This document shows positions 21,213-33,959 of a DNA stretch of 64,000 bases, one piece after another; positions within the stretch are counted from its first letter, which is position 1; every line of letters starts with the position of its first letter. A program made the translations under genes and the position numbers. The DNA is taken from the NCBI GenBank assembly GCA_965112735.1, contig OZ218951.1, positions 5,642,001 through 5,706,000 of the forward strand, given 5' to 3'. This stretch comes from Phaeosaccion multiseriatum. Lineage: Eukaryota; Ochrophyta, other classes. A model generated the notes under the pieces. The model searched no databases and was not told the DNA's origin. It saw nothing but the letters and a program-made list of their open reading frames with translations.

Positions 21213-24085
21213 TCAGCCAGCCTTCTCCTTAGCTCCTGTCTGCCCCTCTGTTGCCATCCTCCTCCGTAGCTCTTGCCTGCCCCTCTCCACGCCCTCGCTC
21301 TGCACCACGGCCTCAGTGCTCAGGTACAAGCTCAGCCTCTCCTCCCCCCGCCCCTGTGCGCAGCTGTGAGCCGCCAAAAGCTGAAGCCTGTCCGCCCCTC
21401 CTCGCCGCCCCACGATCATGTCGAAGCACTGCCGCTGCGCCCACGACGGAGAAGGAGGAGGAGCACCAGCAGGGGCGGAGGACTTCACCTCGCCCTCGCC
21501 TTCCCCCTCCCACTCCCCCCCCCCCTGCACCTCCTCCTCCACCTCGGGCCCACTCGCCTCTCCGCCGCCAGTCGTCCCATCCCTCCTTCCTGAGCCCTTT
21601 CCCTTCCCACCGCTGAAGAGAAAGCTCGAGAGGTGGTGTGAGGCCACGCCGAACATCGCTCCTCCGTCCTCCTCGCGCTCCCCGCAGAAGGAGGGGTGTG
21701 CGAGGGCCCTCTCGTATGCTTCCAGCATGGCCGTACTGGTGTCCGCCGGCTCGCACAGCTGACGACGAAGACGCTCATGCTCAAACTCCTCCCTCGTGCT
21801 CCCCTTCCTTCCACTGCCATCCTGTGGCCCTGTCCCCCAATGCAGCAGCTTGAGCATGCCAACTCTGCCCAGCTCCGTCCACACGAGGGCCCTCGCCTCG
21901 GTGGGGAAGCCAGTCCTTAGCAGCAAACGGAGCGCGAGGGCGAAGGCGGGGTGTGCGAATGAGTCGCCTAAAAAGGTTCCGACGAGATCGGACACGAAGC
22001 TCAGTAGGGCGCGGCTCTCGACGCTCTCCCGAGGGGGCCTGCGAGCTTGCACGTTGACTGCCATCTTCTCCCTGCTGGCCTCCATCGCCTTCGCCAGGGG
22101 GTCCGCAGTGGCGGCGGAGGAGGAGGCGTGCATGCGGCCTACCTCGCGAAGGAGCGCTGCCTCCACCCCGGGGGGGGTGCCCTCACACTGCCTTACGTAA
22201 CAGCCGAAGAGCTCCTCGAAGGCCTCCCCTACCCCAGGGGTGGCCATGACCCCGCCCCCGAACAAACACACGTTGAGCAGATAGTACAGCTTCGTCGCGG
22301 GCGGCACCACAGGCCCCACTGGGCGGCCCTCCCCCATCCACTGCCATCCTCCCTCTTCCCCATACGCCTCTTTTCGCCCCTGCCCCGCCTGGAGCTCTGC
22401 CTCTTGCCTTTGGCGCCTTTGGTCCTCCTCTCCCTTCTCCCCCTCCTCGCCGTCCTCTGCCTCCACCTTCTCCCACTCTTCCTCCTCCATCTCTGTCTCC
22501 GTCTGCGCCCCCCCTTCAGGTGTCTCTCCCTCTCCCTCTCCCCCCTGCCCCTCCTCCTCCTCCTCCTCCTCCTTCTCCCCCTCTTCTTCTTCCTTGCCTC
22601 CCAACACCCGCCCAACCACATACGGACTGGACTGCCTCTCCAAGCAAAGCAGAAATTCCAAACACGCCGACACCACCCTACTACTCGCACCCTCCCCGCC
22701 TTGACTGCCAAGAGGCAGCAGCAGCCAGTGGGCCGGCAGAGGCAGCAGAGTGGCCGTGCCCACCAGCCGGGCAGAGCAACTCAGCAGCCCTGCCGAGTCG
22801 CCTCCCCTCAGTGCCCTTGAGTGTCGGAGCGCCCCCTCGTCGCACACGGCGTTGGTAAGCACGCTGCGCAACACCCCTCTACGCTCTCGAAGGGAAGAAG
22901 CCTCCGCCACTCCAACAGGAGAAGCCTCGCCAGCCGCAGTCTCTTGACCTTGACCTTGACCTTCCCTTGGACCTTGACCTTGATCTTCGCCGTTACCGCG
23001 GGGCGACGAAGAATCCACTCCCACCGGCCCCTTCTCGGCCCCTTTCCCATATGCCTCTACTTGCCCCTCCTCCTCCTCCTCCTCCTCCTCCTCCTCCTCC
23101 TCCTCCTCCAGCCCCCATGCGATGGCCTGCACGGCGAGGGCCTCGTCTCCCCACCCGCACAGCGGCACGAGAGTAAGGGGGTAGGCTCTCAGCAAGGGGC
23201 GCCAGTCGAGCAGCAGCGAAGACTGCTCCGGGGCCGCGATGGCAGCAGACGGGTGGGCAGAGGCCGCCGCCAACGCTCGGCGTAAGAGAACACACGCGTG
23301 GAAGTGGAGCAGGCACAGCTGGCGCCGGAGGAGGGCACCAAGCGGCGTCTGAACAACAACCTCCTCACTTTGCTCACTGCCATCTGTGACTATGCTGCTA
23401 CTGCCACTGCCCATATGAGTGCTGCCTAGCTGTGAGTCGCCTTGTCGCCCTGTCTGCCGCTCTTGCTGCTGCTGCTGCTGCTGCCCCTGCTGCTCCAGCA
23501 AGCTGAGGGGCAGTTCAAGCAGGAGCCGAAGTGGGCCAGCCTTGGTGGACAGGAAGCGGAGCAGCACCTCCCCGTCCAGACAGTCACCAGCGGTGAGCAC
23601 CACGCACAGCCTCAGCAGCCCCGCCAGCCAGTCCGCCGCAGAAACCCTCTCCTCTGCCCCCTCTCCTCCTCCTCCCCCAGACAGCGGCCGGCTGTGAGGA
23701 GCCTCCGACAGCGCCCGCAGAGGGCCCTCCAGGGCGGCCACAGCCACCGCGAGGAGTGAAGTAGAGCCCTTTTCTTGCCCCCCCGGGGGGCCCAGCAGCG
23801 CGAGGGCCACTGACGCGGCGTCTTCGGATAGCAGCATCTGCATCTCCGGCCCTGATCCCGACCCCAGGTAGTGGCTCCTCTTCTCCAGCCCAGTGGCAAG
23901 GAGGTGCAGCAGTGGGGCCTGCCTCTCCAGCCTCTCCAGGGGGGGCTCTCCCGGGGGGGCGGACGAGCACTCTTCCATGAGCTGCGAGCACGCTGCGTGC
24001 ACCATCGCGTGCACACGGACCCCGATGGCCTGCAGGGCTGACGCCTGGCCCTGCTCTTCCTGCGAATGCCTCTCTTGCCCCTGCC

Positions 24086-24120
<35 letters not shown>

Positions 24121-27100
24121 GAGTGCGTGTGCGTGTGCGCCCCCCCCGCCGTCGGCACGCACGCCCTCGCCAGTCTCTCCAGAGCGCGGAGGCTGATCGC
24201 TCCCAAGGGTCCCCTCCAGGTGAGCTGCCAGTGCCAAGAGAGGGACTCCGCGCCCCCCACCCCTACCCCTCTGTCCTCCTCACCCTCCACCTGCTGCTGC
24301 TGCTGCTGCTGCTGCATCACCAACTGCTGCGGGAGCAAAGGCAGCAACACCTCCGCCGCCAGCACGTTAACGCCATAGCAGAGGCAAACGCGCCACAGCA
24401 GAAGCACCTCTCGCTGAACACGCCGCAGCTCGCCTCCTCCTCCTCCTCCTCCTCCTCCTCCTCCTCCTCCTCCTCCCTTCAGCGCCATGAATCCGTTGAC
24501 CGTGTCGAGCAGAGAGGCGTGTCCTCCGCCCCCGCTGCCAGCTCGAGCGAGATGCATGGCCACGCTCCTCCCGCCGCTCTCGCACATGACCCGCAATAGA
24601 CGCACCGCGCACACACAAGGCGAGGTCTCGCTCTTGCTGTTCCTCCTACTTGCCCTCTCTCCATCTCTGTGCCCTCTTCCCCCTCCTCCTCCTCCTTCTC
24701 CTCCTGCTCCTGCTCCTGCTCCTGCTGCTGCTGCTACTGCTACTGCTGCTGAGGTATCATCTTCTACTCCTGACGAGGAAGCTGCTGCTCCCCTGTCACC
24801 GCTGCCAAGGCTAACGGGAAGCGCTCCATCGTCCCCCGGCTCCAAACAAGCCCTCGCCACCGCTCGCAGCACCCCCGGCGCACGCACCAGCAGCTCCGCA
24901 CACCCCTTACTCCTCCTCGCCACCGCAGTAAGGATACGCAGACACGCGAGCAATTCGCGCGGGTCCTGATGACGAGGGGAGGGGCCTCTCCCCAGCAGAT
25001 ACTTGAGACGCGGCAGCAGAGACAGGCCCAATAGCCCACGAACCGGGTCCGCGTAGCATGTCTCCTGCGCATCTCGCCCCCCCCCCGTCTCCTCCTCCTG
25101 CTCGGTCGCCTCCGCCTTTGTCCCGGCTGTATCACCAACTGCCTCGCCTGCCTCGGTCAGGTCCACTCGGCGCTCCCACCTTCCCTCCTCCTTGGCGTCT
25201 TCGTCATCCACATTGACGAGTCCCTTCTCCTCCATCTGTGAGCAAAGGGGCCTGACTGTGGCTCTGCCGATGACCTCGTGCCCCACCCAGCTCCTCTCGG
25301 CGGCGCTGGCCCTCTTCAGGCGTGTGTGTGTGTGGGGGGGGGGGGGGGGGATAGAGTTAGAGGCAGAATAGAGCTAGCTAGAGGCGTATGGGCAGGACGT
25401 TACTCACTACCATCCCCTTCGCTGCCTTCTCTCATCCATCCACTGCCATCCCCACCCCCATCCACTGCCATTTCCATCCCGTCCCTCGCCCCACCTCGTC
25501 TTCGAAGAGCCCCCCGGGGGCCAAGAAAGCCTCCAAGCCGAGGAGTGCCATGGCCACAATCCGAGGGCTCGAGTCATCCAAACATATGCGTAGGGCGAGT
25601 GGAAGGGCACGGGGAAGAGAGGGATGTGGCGGCGATCGACCGTGCAACACGTCGGCCCTCCTCCTGAGCATGAGGCCCGTCACAGCGCGGAGTCCCACCT
25701 GTCTCTGCCCCGTGACGCTGCTCCTGCACAGCTCCAGAAGTTCTGTGGTGGCGGGTGGGTCGGTCGATGGAATGACGGACGGAATGGAATGGAATGGAAC
25801 GGAGGGGGGTGGAGAGGATAGGACGGGGGTCGGGGGACGGAGTGGGCAAAGGGTCAGAGGAACGAACAACATCAGAATATGTACGTGGGAACGTCTTGCT
25901 TCGTTGGCCGTAGGCCACATACACTAGAGGGACACATCACAGGGCACTTAACACCTACGGGGACTCATACACCCCCCCCCCCCTCCCGGGCCTGCCTGCC
26001 CCCTGAGCTCACTAACCTGTAGGTGTGTAGCCCGGCTCGTGCCGCTGCTGGCCCGAGTGGTGATACAGCTCAACGCCAGCTGTAACCTGACCCTGAGCCT
26101 GCCCCCCCCCTGGCGGGGGTCGGGCCTCTGCAGCGCGGCCCACCACTGCGCCAGACAAGTCCACTCTAACCTCCTGGGCCGCCTTCGCCTTCGCCGTAGC
26201 CTTGGTCTTACCAGCCCCTACCCCACCGCCAACACCCACACCAGAGTCTCCTGCGCCTCCTCCTTCCGTCGTCCACGCGAGCTTGCGCCGCTCCTCTACG
26301 GGAAGTCCCTCCACGGCGCTGCTCAGTGCGGCCAAAGTGCCGATACCTCCCAGAGCCGCCGTGTAGCGCTGCACATTCGTGGGACCACAGAACAACGCGT
26401 CGCCCCCGCCCCCGCCCCCGTCTCCGCCCCCGTCCCCATCCCCGCCCGACCATTTGCTGCCATCCGCATACTGACCCTGGCCGTCTACCCCACCACGACC
26501 AGTTGGTGGTACACAACTATTATGGTGGTCTTGCTCCTCTCCGCCGTCGTCCAACCCCCCCTCCTCCTGCTGCTGCTTCTGCTGCTTCTTCCGGCCTCTG
26601 CTCCTGAGCGTGTCCAGCAGGGCCGGTGAGAGTCGTGCGGCGAGCTCTCGCTGCGCTTCCAAGATGTCTTGCTCGCTCATGGCTGCCAGGGCCTGGTCGC
26701 TCGCCGCCCCGATGCCGTCAGGGTCGAGGTCAGGGCCAGAGCCAGAGCCAGGTCCAGGTCCAGGTCCAGGGTCGGAGCGGCGCGGCGATGGCCGCCCTGA
26801 TGCCCCCGAGCCGAGCTGGCTGCCTTCACTGCGGCGCACAGCAGCAGGAAAGCCTCCGAGGGGCAACAAGGACTTGGCATGGCCCCGTGACGTGCCACCG
26901 TTCCCTCCTTCCCTCTCGAGTACTTGGTCGCCCATCACAGCAGCCGGTGCGGTGGCTTGGTCCTGCTCCTTGTGTCCCTCAGGAAGAGAGGTCCCCTTCG
27001 TGGCATGAGCATCGTCGCCCCTGCTGGTGGCACTGCCGCTGCTGCTGCTGCTGCTGCCAAGGCGCCGTTTAAAGGCGCTGGGACCCTTGCCCTCCCCAAG

Positions 27101-27569
27101 TTGCGCGTCTGCTGCTGTCCCTGCTCTGCGGCCTCCTCCCAGCACAATCGGCTTCGGCCTTGCGTTGGCCCTCTCTACAACGCCTCCCCGCAGCCCTGGT
27201 ACGGCAACACCTCCCTTCACCCCCGTCCCCGCCCCTCCCCCCCCACCACCCCCACCAGCCGGATGGAGAGTTTCTCCCCCATCCGCGTCCCGGGATTGCT
27301 GAGGGGCTGACGAAAGCGCCTGGCCTCTCCCCTTCTCTGCCGGCAGTACGCTTTTTACCACCGGAGGCTGAGAGACAGACAGTCATTATTGAAGGGAAGA
27401 GAAAAATAAGAAAGAGGGGAGGGGGTGCGAGGAGAGGTGAGGCGAAATCCAGGATAGTACCAAGGATCTAAAAACGCTGTACCTTGGCTCTGACCACTTT
27501 GACCGTTGGCCGCTGTCTTTGCTTCAGAAACACGTCCTGCATCTGCATAAGCTCATCGTCCTCCTCCAT
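21213..27569 (-). CDS. RPAP1: RNA polymerase II-associated protein 1 (RPAP1) homologue
   Basis: Exons 27483-27569, 26017-27367, 25495-25742 and 21213-25313 join in frame to 1928 residues. The N-terminus DDELMQMQDVFLKQRQ matches the start of RPAP1. The RPAP1_N domain is at about residues 251-285 (AAMSEQDILEAQRELAARL). The RPAP1_C signature runs VRVDLSGAVV, then ELYHHSGQQRHEPGYT, then LLELCRSSVTGQRQ across the exon 2/3 junction. Exon 4 continues with GLLGLSLLPRLKYLL and helical repeats. RPAP1 acts in cytoplasmic assembly and nuclear import of Pol II and in Mediator-Pol II contacts. The protein is longer than animal RPAP1 (about 1390) because of poly-Gln, poly-Glu and poly-Ser insertions encoded by CTG, CTC and CCT repeats. 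ATG 27569 was chosen because it begins the conserved N-terminus. Confidence 0.9.
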
Positions 27570-28155
27570 ACCAAGCAAAGCAACCTCTGGGGGGCTGAGG
27601 CTTGAGGGGACCGGGTTCTTCCGCTTCCGCAAGTACGAAAAAAAGAGTGAATTTGAGTTCCACATGGAGAGGAGGCGTTTTTTTCAACTTCTGAATTGCT
27701 GACCGACAACCACAACCTCATCAGCAGACTTTGCTCATACCTCCTTTGCTCCAGCAGCGGCGACGGAGCCAAACGGTGGAAGTGATCTCAGGATTATCCA
27801 GCACACTATACGTCACTAGGGAGCGATTCTACCCGCTGTGTTGACAAAAGGGAGGGAGCAGCAAGAAGGGTCAAGGCAGGCACAGGGAAACGGAGGAGCG
27901 CAGAGCATACCGGAAACTGACATTAGAGGTTCACGCGCAGAGAATCAAGTCGTCCCCGCTTCATGCTGCCTGTGCTCTTTGTACAACAAGCACGCGGCAT
28001 CAGTCTGTCGTGCGAACGTGCAAGCACGAGCGGTAAACTCCAGCGCTGTATAGGGGGTGGTCTGGGGGAGGGGGTATTGCTACTGACTGAACTCAGTTCC
28101 CACCACCAAGGTCACCACGGCGCCCTCACGACAGCCGAGGGAGGGTTGGAACCTG
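27570..28155. promoter_or_regulatory. Bidirectional promoter, RPAP1 (-) / kelch 1 (+)
   Basis: 586 bp between ATGs, lower in simple repeats than the introns. No specific elements identified. Confidence 0.45.
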
Positions 28156-29640
28156 ATGCGGATTATGAATGGGAGTAAGCGCTCGCCGTGCGCTGGCTCC
28201 GAGGTGCAAAGCCCTCCTGCGCCTCCTGTAAAGTCACCGGTGGATGGGCACAAAAAGTGGGTGCGGCTGGAGACGGATGGCATGTCGCCAAGCCCCAGGT
28301 CGGGGCATGACGTGGTGGTTATTGATGGCAAGGCGTACTTATTCGGTGGTTGCGGGGGGGAGCAGGACCAAATTACATGCTTGAACGACGTCTTTGTCTT
28401 CGATCTGACTCTGCACCGATGGGCCAAAGTGGCCGTGAAGGGCGACATACCTCTACCGCGAGCAAGCTTTGGCATGTGCGGGGGGCCAACTCCGAACACA
28501 CTTATTGTGGCAGGAGGGACGGGGGTGGAGATGGACAGTTTACGAGCTGACGTGGTCCAATACGATACCAAGTCGCGGACATGGACCAAGGTGCTCACCG
28601 ATTCCGAGGAGACACCCTGCAAGTTCTATGGGCAGAGCGTCTGCACCTACAAGGATACTCTACTTCTGTTTGGAGGAAGCACTGGCTTGCACTATTCCAA
28701 TGAGCTATATGAGTACAACATGCGAACGAACCGCTGGAAGAAGCTTGTGACAAAGGGGGTCAAGCCCAGTCCGAGGTACAAGCACCAGACCGTAGTGGTG
28801 GGCCACAACATGTATGTGTTGGGCGGGGGCTGCTTCAAGCCTGAGCAGAGCACCATCGACCTGTACTGCTTGAACCTGCTGACCAAGATGTGGACGACGC
28901 CTGTAATGGAGGGGGATATTCCCAAGGCGCGAGTGGCGCACAGCTGCAGCTACGACGAGGAGGCGGAGACCATCTACCTGTGGGGGGGCTTCACTAGCGA
29001 ACTGTCCCGACTACAAGACTTCTACGCCTTCCATTGCCCCACCGCTACGTGGTTTGCTGTGGGATCGGAGCTGCAAACAGCAAGCGAAGCCACCACCACA
29101 CGTACCAATGGAGGAAGGAACAGCAGCAGCAGCAGCAGCAGCAGCTCCGACAGCAACTCCAACAACAGCAGCCCCGGCAGCAGCAACAGCAGTGGCAGGA
29201 GCAACGCGCCGACTGAAACGGCCACCGCGAATGAGAACGACAAGCAGCTCCCGCCCGCCAGGGCCTTCCACAGTGCCGTCTTCCACGACGGCTCTCTCTA
29301 CGTGTTTAGTGGAGCGAACGGCGACGTAAGGTACAGTGATGTATGGAGATATCGCGTGCGGAGCTCACCGCCAAGCTTGACCATGTTAGCGGCACACGCA
29401 CTAAAGCGAGACGGTCGCGTGACCGACAAGGAAGGCGCGAAAGTGGGGCTATCGAAGGAGGTCGTGGAGGTAGTGATGGCACCCGCGCACGCCGGGAGGG
29501 CGACACGTGTCACGGGTCGGGGGCGAGAAGCAGTGGAGTGCAGCCCCCCCGCGTGGAAAAAGAGCTTGGAAGTGGTGCTTCCACAGGAGCTGCTGTACGG
29601 GGTGAGCAACATGAACGCGTATGCAGAGAGGTTATGCTGA
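28156..29640 (+). CDS. Kelch-repeat protein, copy 1
   Basis: Single exon, 494 residues. Six kelch-type blades with GG doublets followed by a Tyr/Trp pair: AYLFGGCGG, LIVAGGTGVEMDSL, LLLFGGSTGLHYSNEL, MYVLGGGCFKPEQS, IYLWGGFTSELSRLQ and LYVFSGANGDVRYSDVWRY. A Ser/Asn-rich linker at about residues 310-360 (CAG-type repeat) separates blades 5 and 6. The C-terminus YGVSNMNAYAERLC is shared with copy 2. Kelch propellers bind protein partners, often in cullin ligases, but there is no BTB domain here. Start ATG 28156: no earlier in-frame ATG precedes the conserved RSGHDVVV block. Confidence 0.88.
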   Translation: MRIMNGSKRSPCAGSEVQSPPAPPVKSPVDGHKKWVRLETDGMSPSPRSGHDVVVIDGKAYLFGGCGGEQDQITCLNDVFVFDLTLHRWAKVAVKGDIPLPRASFGMCGGPTPNTLIVAGGTGVEMDSLRADVVQYDTKSRTWTKVLTDSEETPCKFYGQSVCTYKDTLLLFGGSTGLHYSNELYEYNMRTNRWKKLVTKGVKPSPRYKHQTVVVGHNMYVLGGGCFKPEQSTIDLYCLNLLTKMWTTPVMEGDIPKARVAHSCSYDEEAETIYLWGGFTSELSRLQDFYAFHCPTATWFAVGSELQTASEATTTRTNGGRNSSSSSSSSSDSNSNNSSPGSSNSSGRSNAPTETATANENDKQLPPARAFHSAVFHDGSLYVFSGANGDVRYSDVWRYRVRSSPPSLTMLAAHALKRDGRVTDKEGAKVGLSKEVVEVVMAPAHAGRATRVTGRGREAVECSPPAWKKSLEVVLPQELLYGVSNMNAYAERLC

Positions 29641-31391
29641 GGGGGTGCGCAGAGGAGGCGAGTGAGTTCCTCTTGATAGGACTACAGATGTACAGAACTA
29701 AAGCAGGGGTGCGTAGGGGAGTAGTAAGGCTGTAGAGGGAGCATTACGTAGCAGGAAGGGGGGGCGGGGGGGGGGGTACAGGGTAGACGAGGAGTAGGAA
29801 GGGAGGGACGAAGAAAGGAAGAGAGGGAGGGAGGGAGGGAGGAAGGAAAGCGTGCCTCTCTTTGGATTGGGAGGTGCGAATATTTGTGCTATTTGTTCTA
29901 TATGTTGCGCACACAAACAAGCAAGAGTTTGTGGGTGAGTGTGTACGCCATGTGCCGCCCTTGGGCGCTACTGCACGGTAAACCTCATCCCGTCCGTATG
30001 TATGGGGCTCTCTGTCTGAGCGTGTTGTGTGTGCTTGGTTGGAAACGTGTGAAATGTGTTAAAATTAAGTAGTGTGGTTGGAAGTGCGTCAATAGTATTG
30101 TGAAGAGGATAGAATAAAAGTGATCCAGTAATACATCTTGCTACAATAAAAAACTCTCAATGGCTTGCGTTCGCTCCTCTTGGGGCCTGCCAATCCAATG
30201 ACTTTCCTCCACTCCTCATGTGTAAGTGTGTGAGTGAATGAGCGAATGAGTGAGTGAGTGAGTGAGTGAGCGAGTGAGTGAGTGAGTGAGAGAGAGTGAG
30301 TGAGTGAGTGAGTGAGTGAGTGAGTGAGTGAGTGAGTGAGTGAGTGAGTGAGTGAGTGAGTGAGTGAGTGAGTGAGTGAGTGAGTGAGTGAGTGAGTGAG
30401 TGAGTGAGTGAGTGAGTGAGTGAGTGAGTGAGTGAGTGAGTGAGTGAGTGAGTGAGTGAGTGAGTGAGTGAGTGAGTGAGTGAGTGAGTGAGTGAGTGAG
30501 TGAGTGAGTGAGTGAGTGAGTGAGTGAGTGACTGAGTGACTGAGTGAGCTATTTCCGCCCAGCCAGCGGATAACCTTGTTCTCCATCTCCCTCCCTCCCT
30601 CCCTCCCTCCCTCCCTCCCCCTCTCCCCCCCCTGCCTGCTCGGTCCTGCAGGGTGTGAGAGAGAAAGAGGAGAGGACGGAGGGAGAGTCAGAGCGCGAAG
30701 GGAAACCATGGGGGTATAAAGGGAAACGGGAGGGGAAAACCGGCTCAACCTTGGCCCATAAGCCTCCAAATTATGAAACGATACTTTATCCGATGGCGGG
30801 CCACGAGATAAATCCTAACGTGCAGAAGCCTTTGCAGCGAAATTGGAGGCCCGAGATCGCTGCTGCGTACGAGGGAGGATAGGTGTTGCTAGGGGGTATC
30901 ACGGGGAAGAAAGAGCGAGCATCTCGCCATTTGCGCGGATGAGGGACATACGAGAATAGCCAGCACCTCAGACAACAATCGACCTGCACCAACTCGTGTG
31001 TGAGGAGGATACACGGTGTGCGGAAGCGCAAGCGGGAATATAGCAACAGCAGCAGGCCGAGTAGCAGCAGCGGTGGCAGCAGCAGATAGACGGTAGAATT
31101 TCCAATTGGTCGCTTGAAGTGCTTAGGGAGGTGCCGGTGACGGAAGGGTGAGGGCAGACTCGGGGCAAGGCATTGCAGTAGAGTAGCAGCAGCAAGCAGC
31201 GCGCCTCCGTGGGTGCAGCGGTTCCGTGGGAATTACGGGTCTGCCACGCAACAAGCAGCAGTAGCGGGGGCGGCGGCCGCGGCGGCGGCGAGACTGGGAA
31301 GGGGGGAGTGGGTGTTGGAGCGACATCGTGAGTGGGGGGGCTGTGGGGCTGGAAGGAAGGTGGTCGGGGTGCAAAGACAGGCAGAGCAGCC
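29641..31391. other. Intergenic region between the tandem kelch genes
   Basis: 1.75 kb with the 3' flank of kelch 1 (poly-G and GGGA repeats near 29760-29850), a large TGAG satellite (30225-30547), a CCCT run (30590-30630) and the kelch 2 promoter. No gene seen; the minus-strand SLTHSLTH frame is the satellite. Confidence 0.6.
30225..30547. repeat. (TGAG)n satellite, about 320 bp
   Basis: About 80 tetranucleotide units, nearly perfect between 30298 and 30530, with GAGA and GACTGA interruptions at the edges. Confidence 0.97.
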
Positions 31392-32834
31392 ATGTCGATG
31401 TCACCAAGGCGAAACTCCGCCCCTCTGTGCAATGGGGGCACCACTAGAGGGATGCGAGCGCGGCTGCGGCAGCACTGCGCCCTCCCCCGCTGCTTTAACA
31501 AGGCCGGCGACAGCTCCTCTGAGGTTGCCCCGACCTCAACAGCAAAGGGCAAGAGCGACGAGAGCTACGATCACCAAAGATGGGTGCGGCTGGACACCAG
31601 CGGCACATCTCCCTCGCCTCGGTCCGGGCATGACGTGGTGGTGATCAATCAGACGGCATATCTGTTCGGCGGGTGTGGCGGGGGGGAGGGGGATACTGTG
31701 GGCTGTCTGAACGACATTTACGCCTTCGATATGCAGACTCACCACTGGAGAAAGGTCAAAAACATCCAGGGGGAGGAGGCGAGCGCGCGGGCGAGCTTCG
31801 GCATGTGCGCGGGGCCCACGCCGGGGACCTTTGTGGTGGTGGGGGGCACGGGCGTTGAGATGGACTCGCTGCGGGAGGACGTGATGGAGTATGATGTGCG
31901 GTCAAGGACCTGGCGGAAGATCGCCAGCGAGCAGGACACGCCGTGCCAGTTCTACGGGCAGAGCGTGTGCAAGTACAACGACAAGCTGCTGCTCTTCGGC
32001 GGGAGCACGGGCCTTCAATACACCAACGACCTCTACGAGTTCAACGTCAGGGCCAACATTTGGAAGAAGGTGCCCACCACGGGCCGCAAGCCCAGCCCAC
32101 GCTACAAGCACCAAGCCATCATCATCGGGACAAAGATGTACGTGTTCGGCGGTGGCTGCTTCAAGCCGGAGCAGTGCGATCTGGACATGTTTATACTTGA
32201 CCTCACCACGAGAGAATGGGTGGAGCCCGAGTGCTTTGGCGAGATTCCCATTGCGAGGGTGGCTCACACGGCCACCTACGACCCCGTCCAGAACAAGGTG
32301 TATCTGTGGGGAGGTTTCACGGGCGAGCTCAGCCGTCTGCAGGACTTCTTCGTGCTGGATGTGGATACGCTGGTGTGGAGGCAGGTGGAGATGCCCAGGG
32401 GGGCTGCCACCAAAGGCGGGGGTGGGGGTGCGGGTGGTTCGAGCAATCTCATGGGTGCTGAGGCGGGAGCGGGAGGAACGGGAGGGGAGGCAGGCGCGGG
32501 AGCAGCAGGAGCAGCAGGGGCAGCAGGGGCAGCAGGGGCAGCAGGGTCGGGTGCGGTTACGGCCGCCGTCGTGCCTCCTGCGAGGGCTTTCCACAGTGCC
32601 CTCTTCCACGAAGGAGCTCTGTATGTCTTCTCAGGGGCCAACGGAGATGTGCGATACAATGACGTGTGGCGGTATGAGGTGAGGGCGACTCCTCCCACGC
32701 TGGCTCTACTCGCTGCTCGACACCTCAAGGACAATGATCCTGCGGGACTGCTGGAGAAGGCCGGGGTGTTGCCGCCGGAGATCTTTGAGTCCGTGCGTTT
32801 CATGAACAACGACGCCAAGAGGTTATGTTTCTGA
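31392..32834 (+). CDS. Kelch-repeat protein, copy 2
   Basis: Single exon, 480 residues, a tandem paralogue of copy 1 over the whole length. Blades include AYLFGGCGGGEGD, VVVGGTGVEMDSLREDV, LLLFGGSTGLQYTND, MYVFGGGCFKPEQ, VYLWGGFTGELSRLQDF and LYVFSGANGDVRYND. The linker before the last blade has become an Ala/Gly repeat instead of Ser/Asn. It ends NNDAKRLCF. The basic N-terminus MSMSPRRNSAPLCNGG differs from copy 1. ATG 31392 was chosen because the upstream frame lacks an ATG. It is convergent with the deubiquitinase gene. Confidence 0.88.
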   Translation: MSMSPRRNSAPLCNGGTTRGMRARLRQHCALPRCFNKAGDSSSEVAPTSTAKGKSDESYDHQRWVRLDTSGTSPSPRSGHDVVVINQTAYLFGGCGGGEGDTVGCLNDIYAFDMQTHHWRKVKNIQGEEASARASFGMCAGPTPGTFVVVGGTGVEMDSLREDVMEYDVRSRTWRKIASEQDTPCQFYGQSVCKYNDKLLLFGGSTGLQYTNDLYEFNVRANIWKKVPTTGRKPSPRYKHQAIIIGTKMYVFGGGCFKPEQCDLDMFILDLTTREWVEPECFGEIPIARVAHTATYDPVQNKVYLWGGFTGELSRLQDFFVLDVDTLVWRQVEMPRGAATKGGGGGAGGSSNLMGAEAGAGGTGGEAGAGAAGAAGAAGAAGAAGSGAVTAAVVPPARAFHSALFHEGALYVFSGANGDVRYNDVWRYEVRATPPTLALLAARHLKDNDPAGLLEKAGVLPPEIFESVRFMNNDAKRLCF

Positions 32835-33096
32835 GCACTCCTTGTCAAGTGCTTCTGATACATAGAGGAGGAGGAGGAGGAGGAGAGAGGGGGGGATAGA
32901 ACGTAAGCCCTTCCCCTGAAGGTTGTCCATATGCGGTTAATGTCGAGTTTTATGTCGTAGCAATTTAGGAGTAAGAGTAGGCGGAAAGAGGAGAGTCTTC
33001 AGGCGGGCAGAAGGCCATCCGGAGGGGCAATTTCATCTCAGCTTTCACGCCAACAAGTAGTACAGTTTTATAATATACACACTTCCCCCCGCCTCC

Positions 33097-33926
33097 TTAG
33101 GCGTAATGTACAGCACCGCTCCGCTGCTGCTGCGGCTGCTGCTTGGCATAAAACAGCATGTAGGCGTGGCTGTTGAGCACGTCATGGTCCCTTACGGGCT
33201 CCACATGCTCGTCAGAAGCTAACACCCACTGCCCCGGCTCCTGTCCCTGCCCATATGACTGCTCCTGCCCCTGCCCCTCGACTCGGAACCCGCCCCCCCC
33301 TGTAGTAGAGGAGGAGGGCGGCGGAGCGGAGGGCAGACGCCGATACGTGACGTAATGCCCGCCTTGCGCCGTTCCCTCGTGGCTCACAACTGCCTGCAGA
33401 TCGTACATATAACCGTCGCTGCCGCTGCTGCCGCTGGTGCTGTCGCTGGTACTGCCGCTGCTGCTGCTGTCGAGGATGCTACTACCCTCCTCGTCTGCAT
33501 GAAAGCCCTCGCCATTGGCTGCCATCTTGCCGTCCTCTGCCGGCATCATAACGTGGTGCTTCCTCCCCGCCTGCTGGTACCCGTCTCCCTCAGTCGTCCC
33601 CTCCATGCTCTCCCCCCCATCTCTCGGACTGCTAATCGGCGATGTGTCCGTAGTGCTGATGGCGGGACTCCCCGACCCCCCCGCCCCATCTCCCCCTGCC
33701 CGAGTTCGGGCCCCTTCCATACACCGTCCTGCTTCCTCCGCCACCCCCCTGCCGCGGCAGTCAAAGCCGCCCTCTGCCGACAAGCTCTCGCTGGCCCTTC
33801 CCCCGTAGCCGCAGTAGCGAGACAAGTCCAGCTTGAAGGGGAAGCTCACGTGTTGGTTGAGCTTTTGCACGGCACCGCCGAAGCAGCAGAAGCGGCAGAA
33901 GTGCAAGCACAGAGCGGAAGGGGCCC

Positions 33927-33959
<33 letters not shown>

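Noticed and set aside
30212-30650. SLTHSLTH-type frame on minus
   Set aside because: Pure translation of the TGAG satellite.
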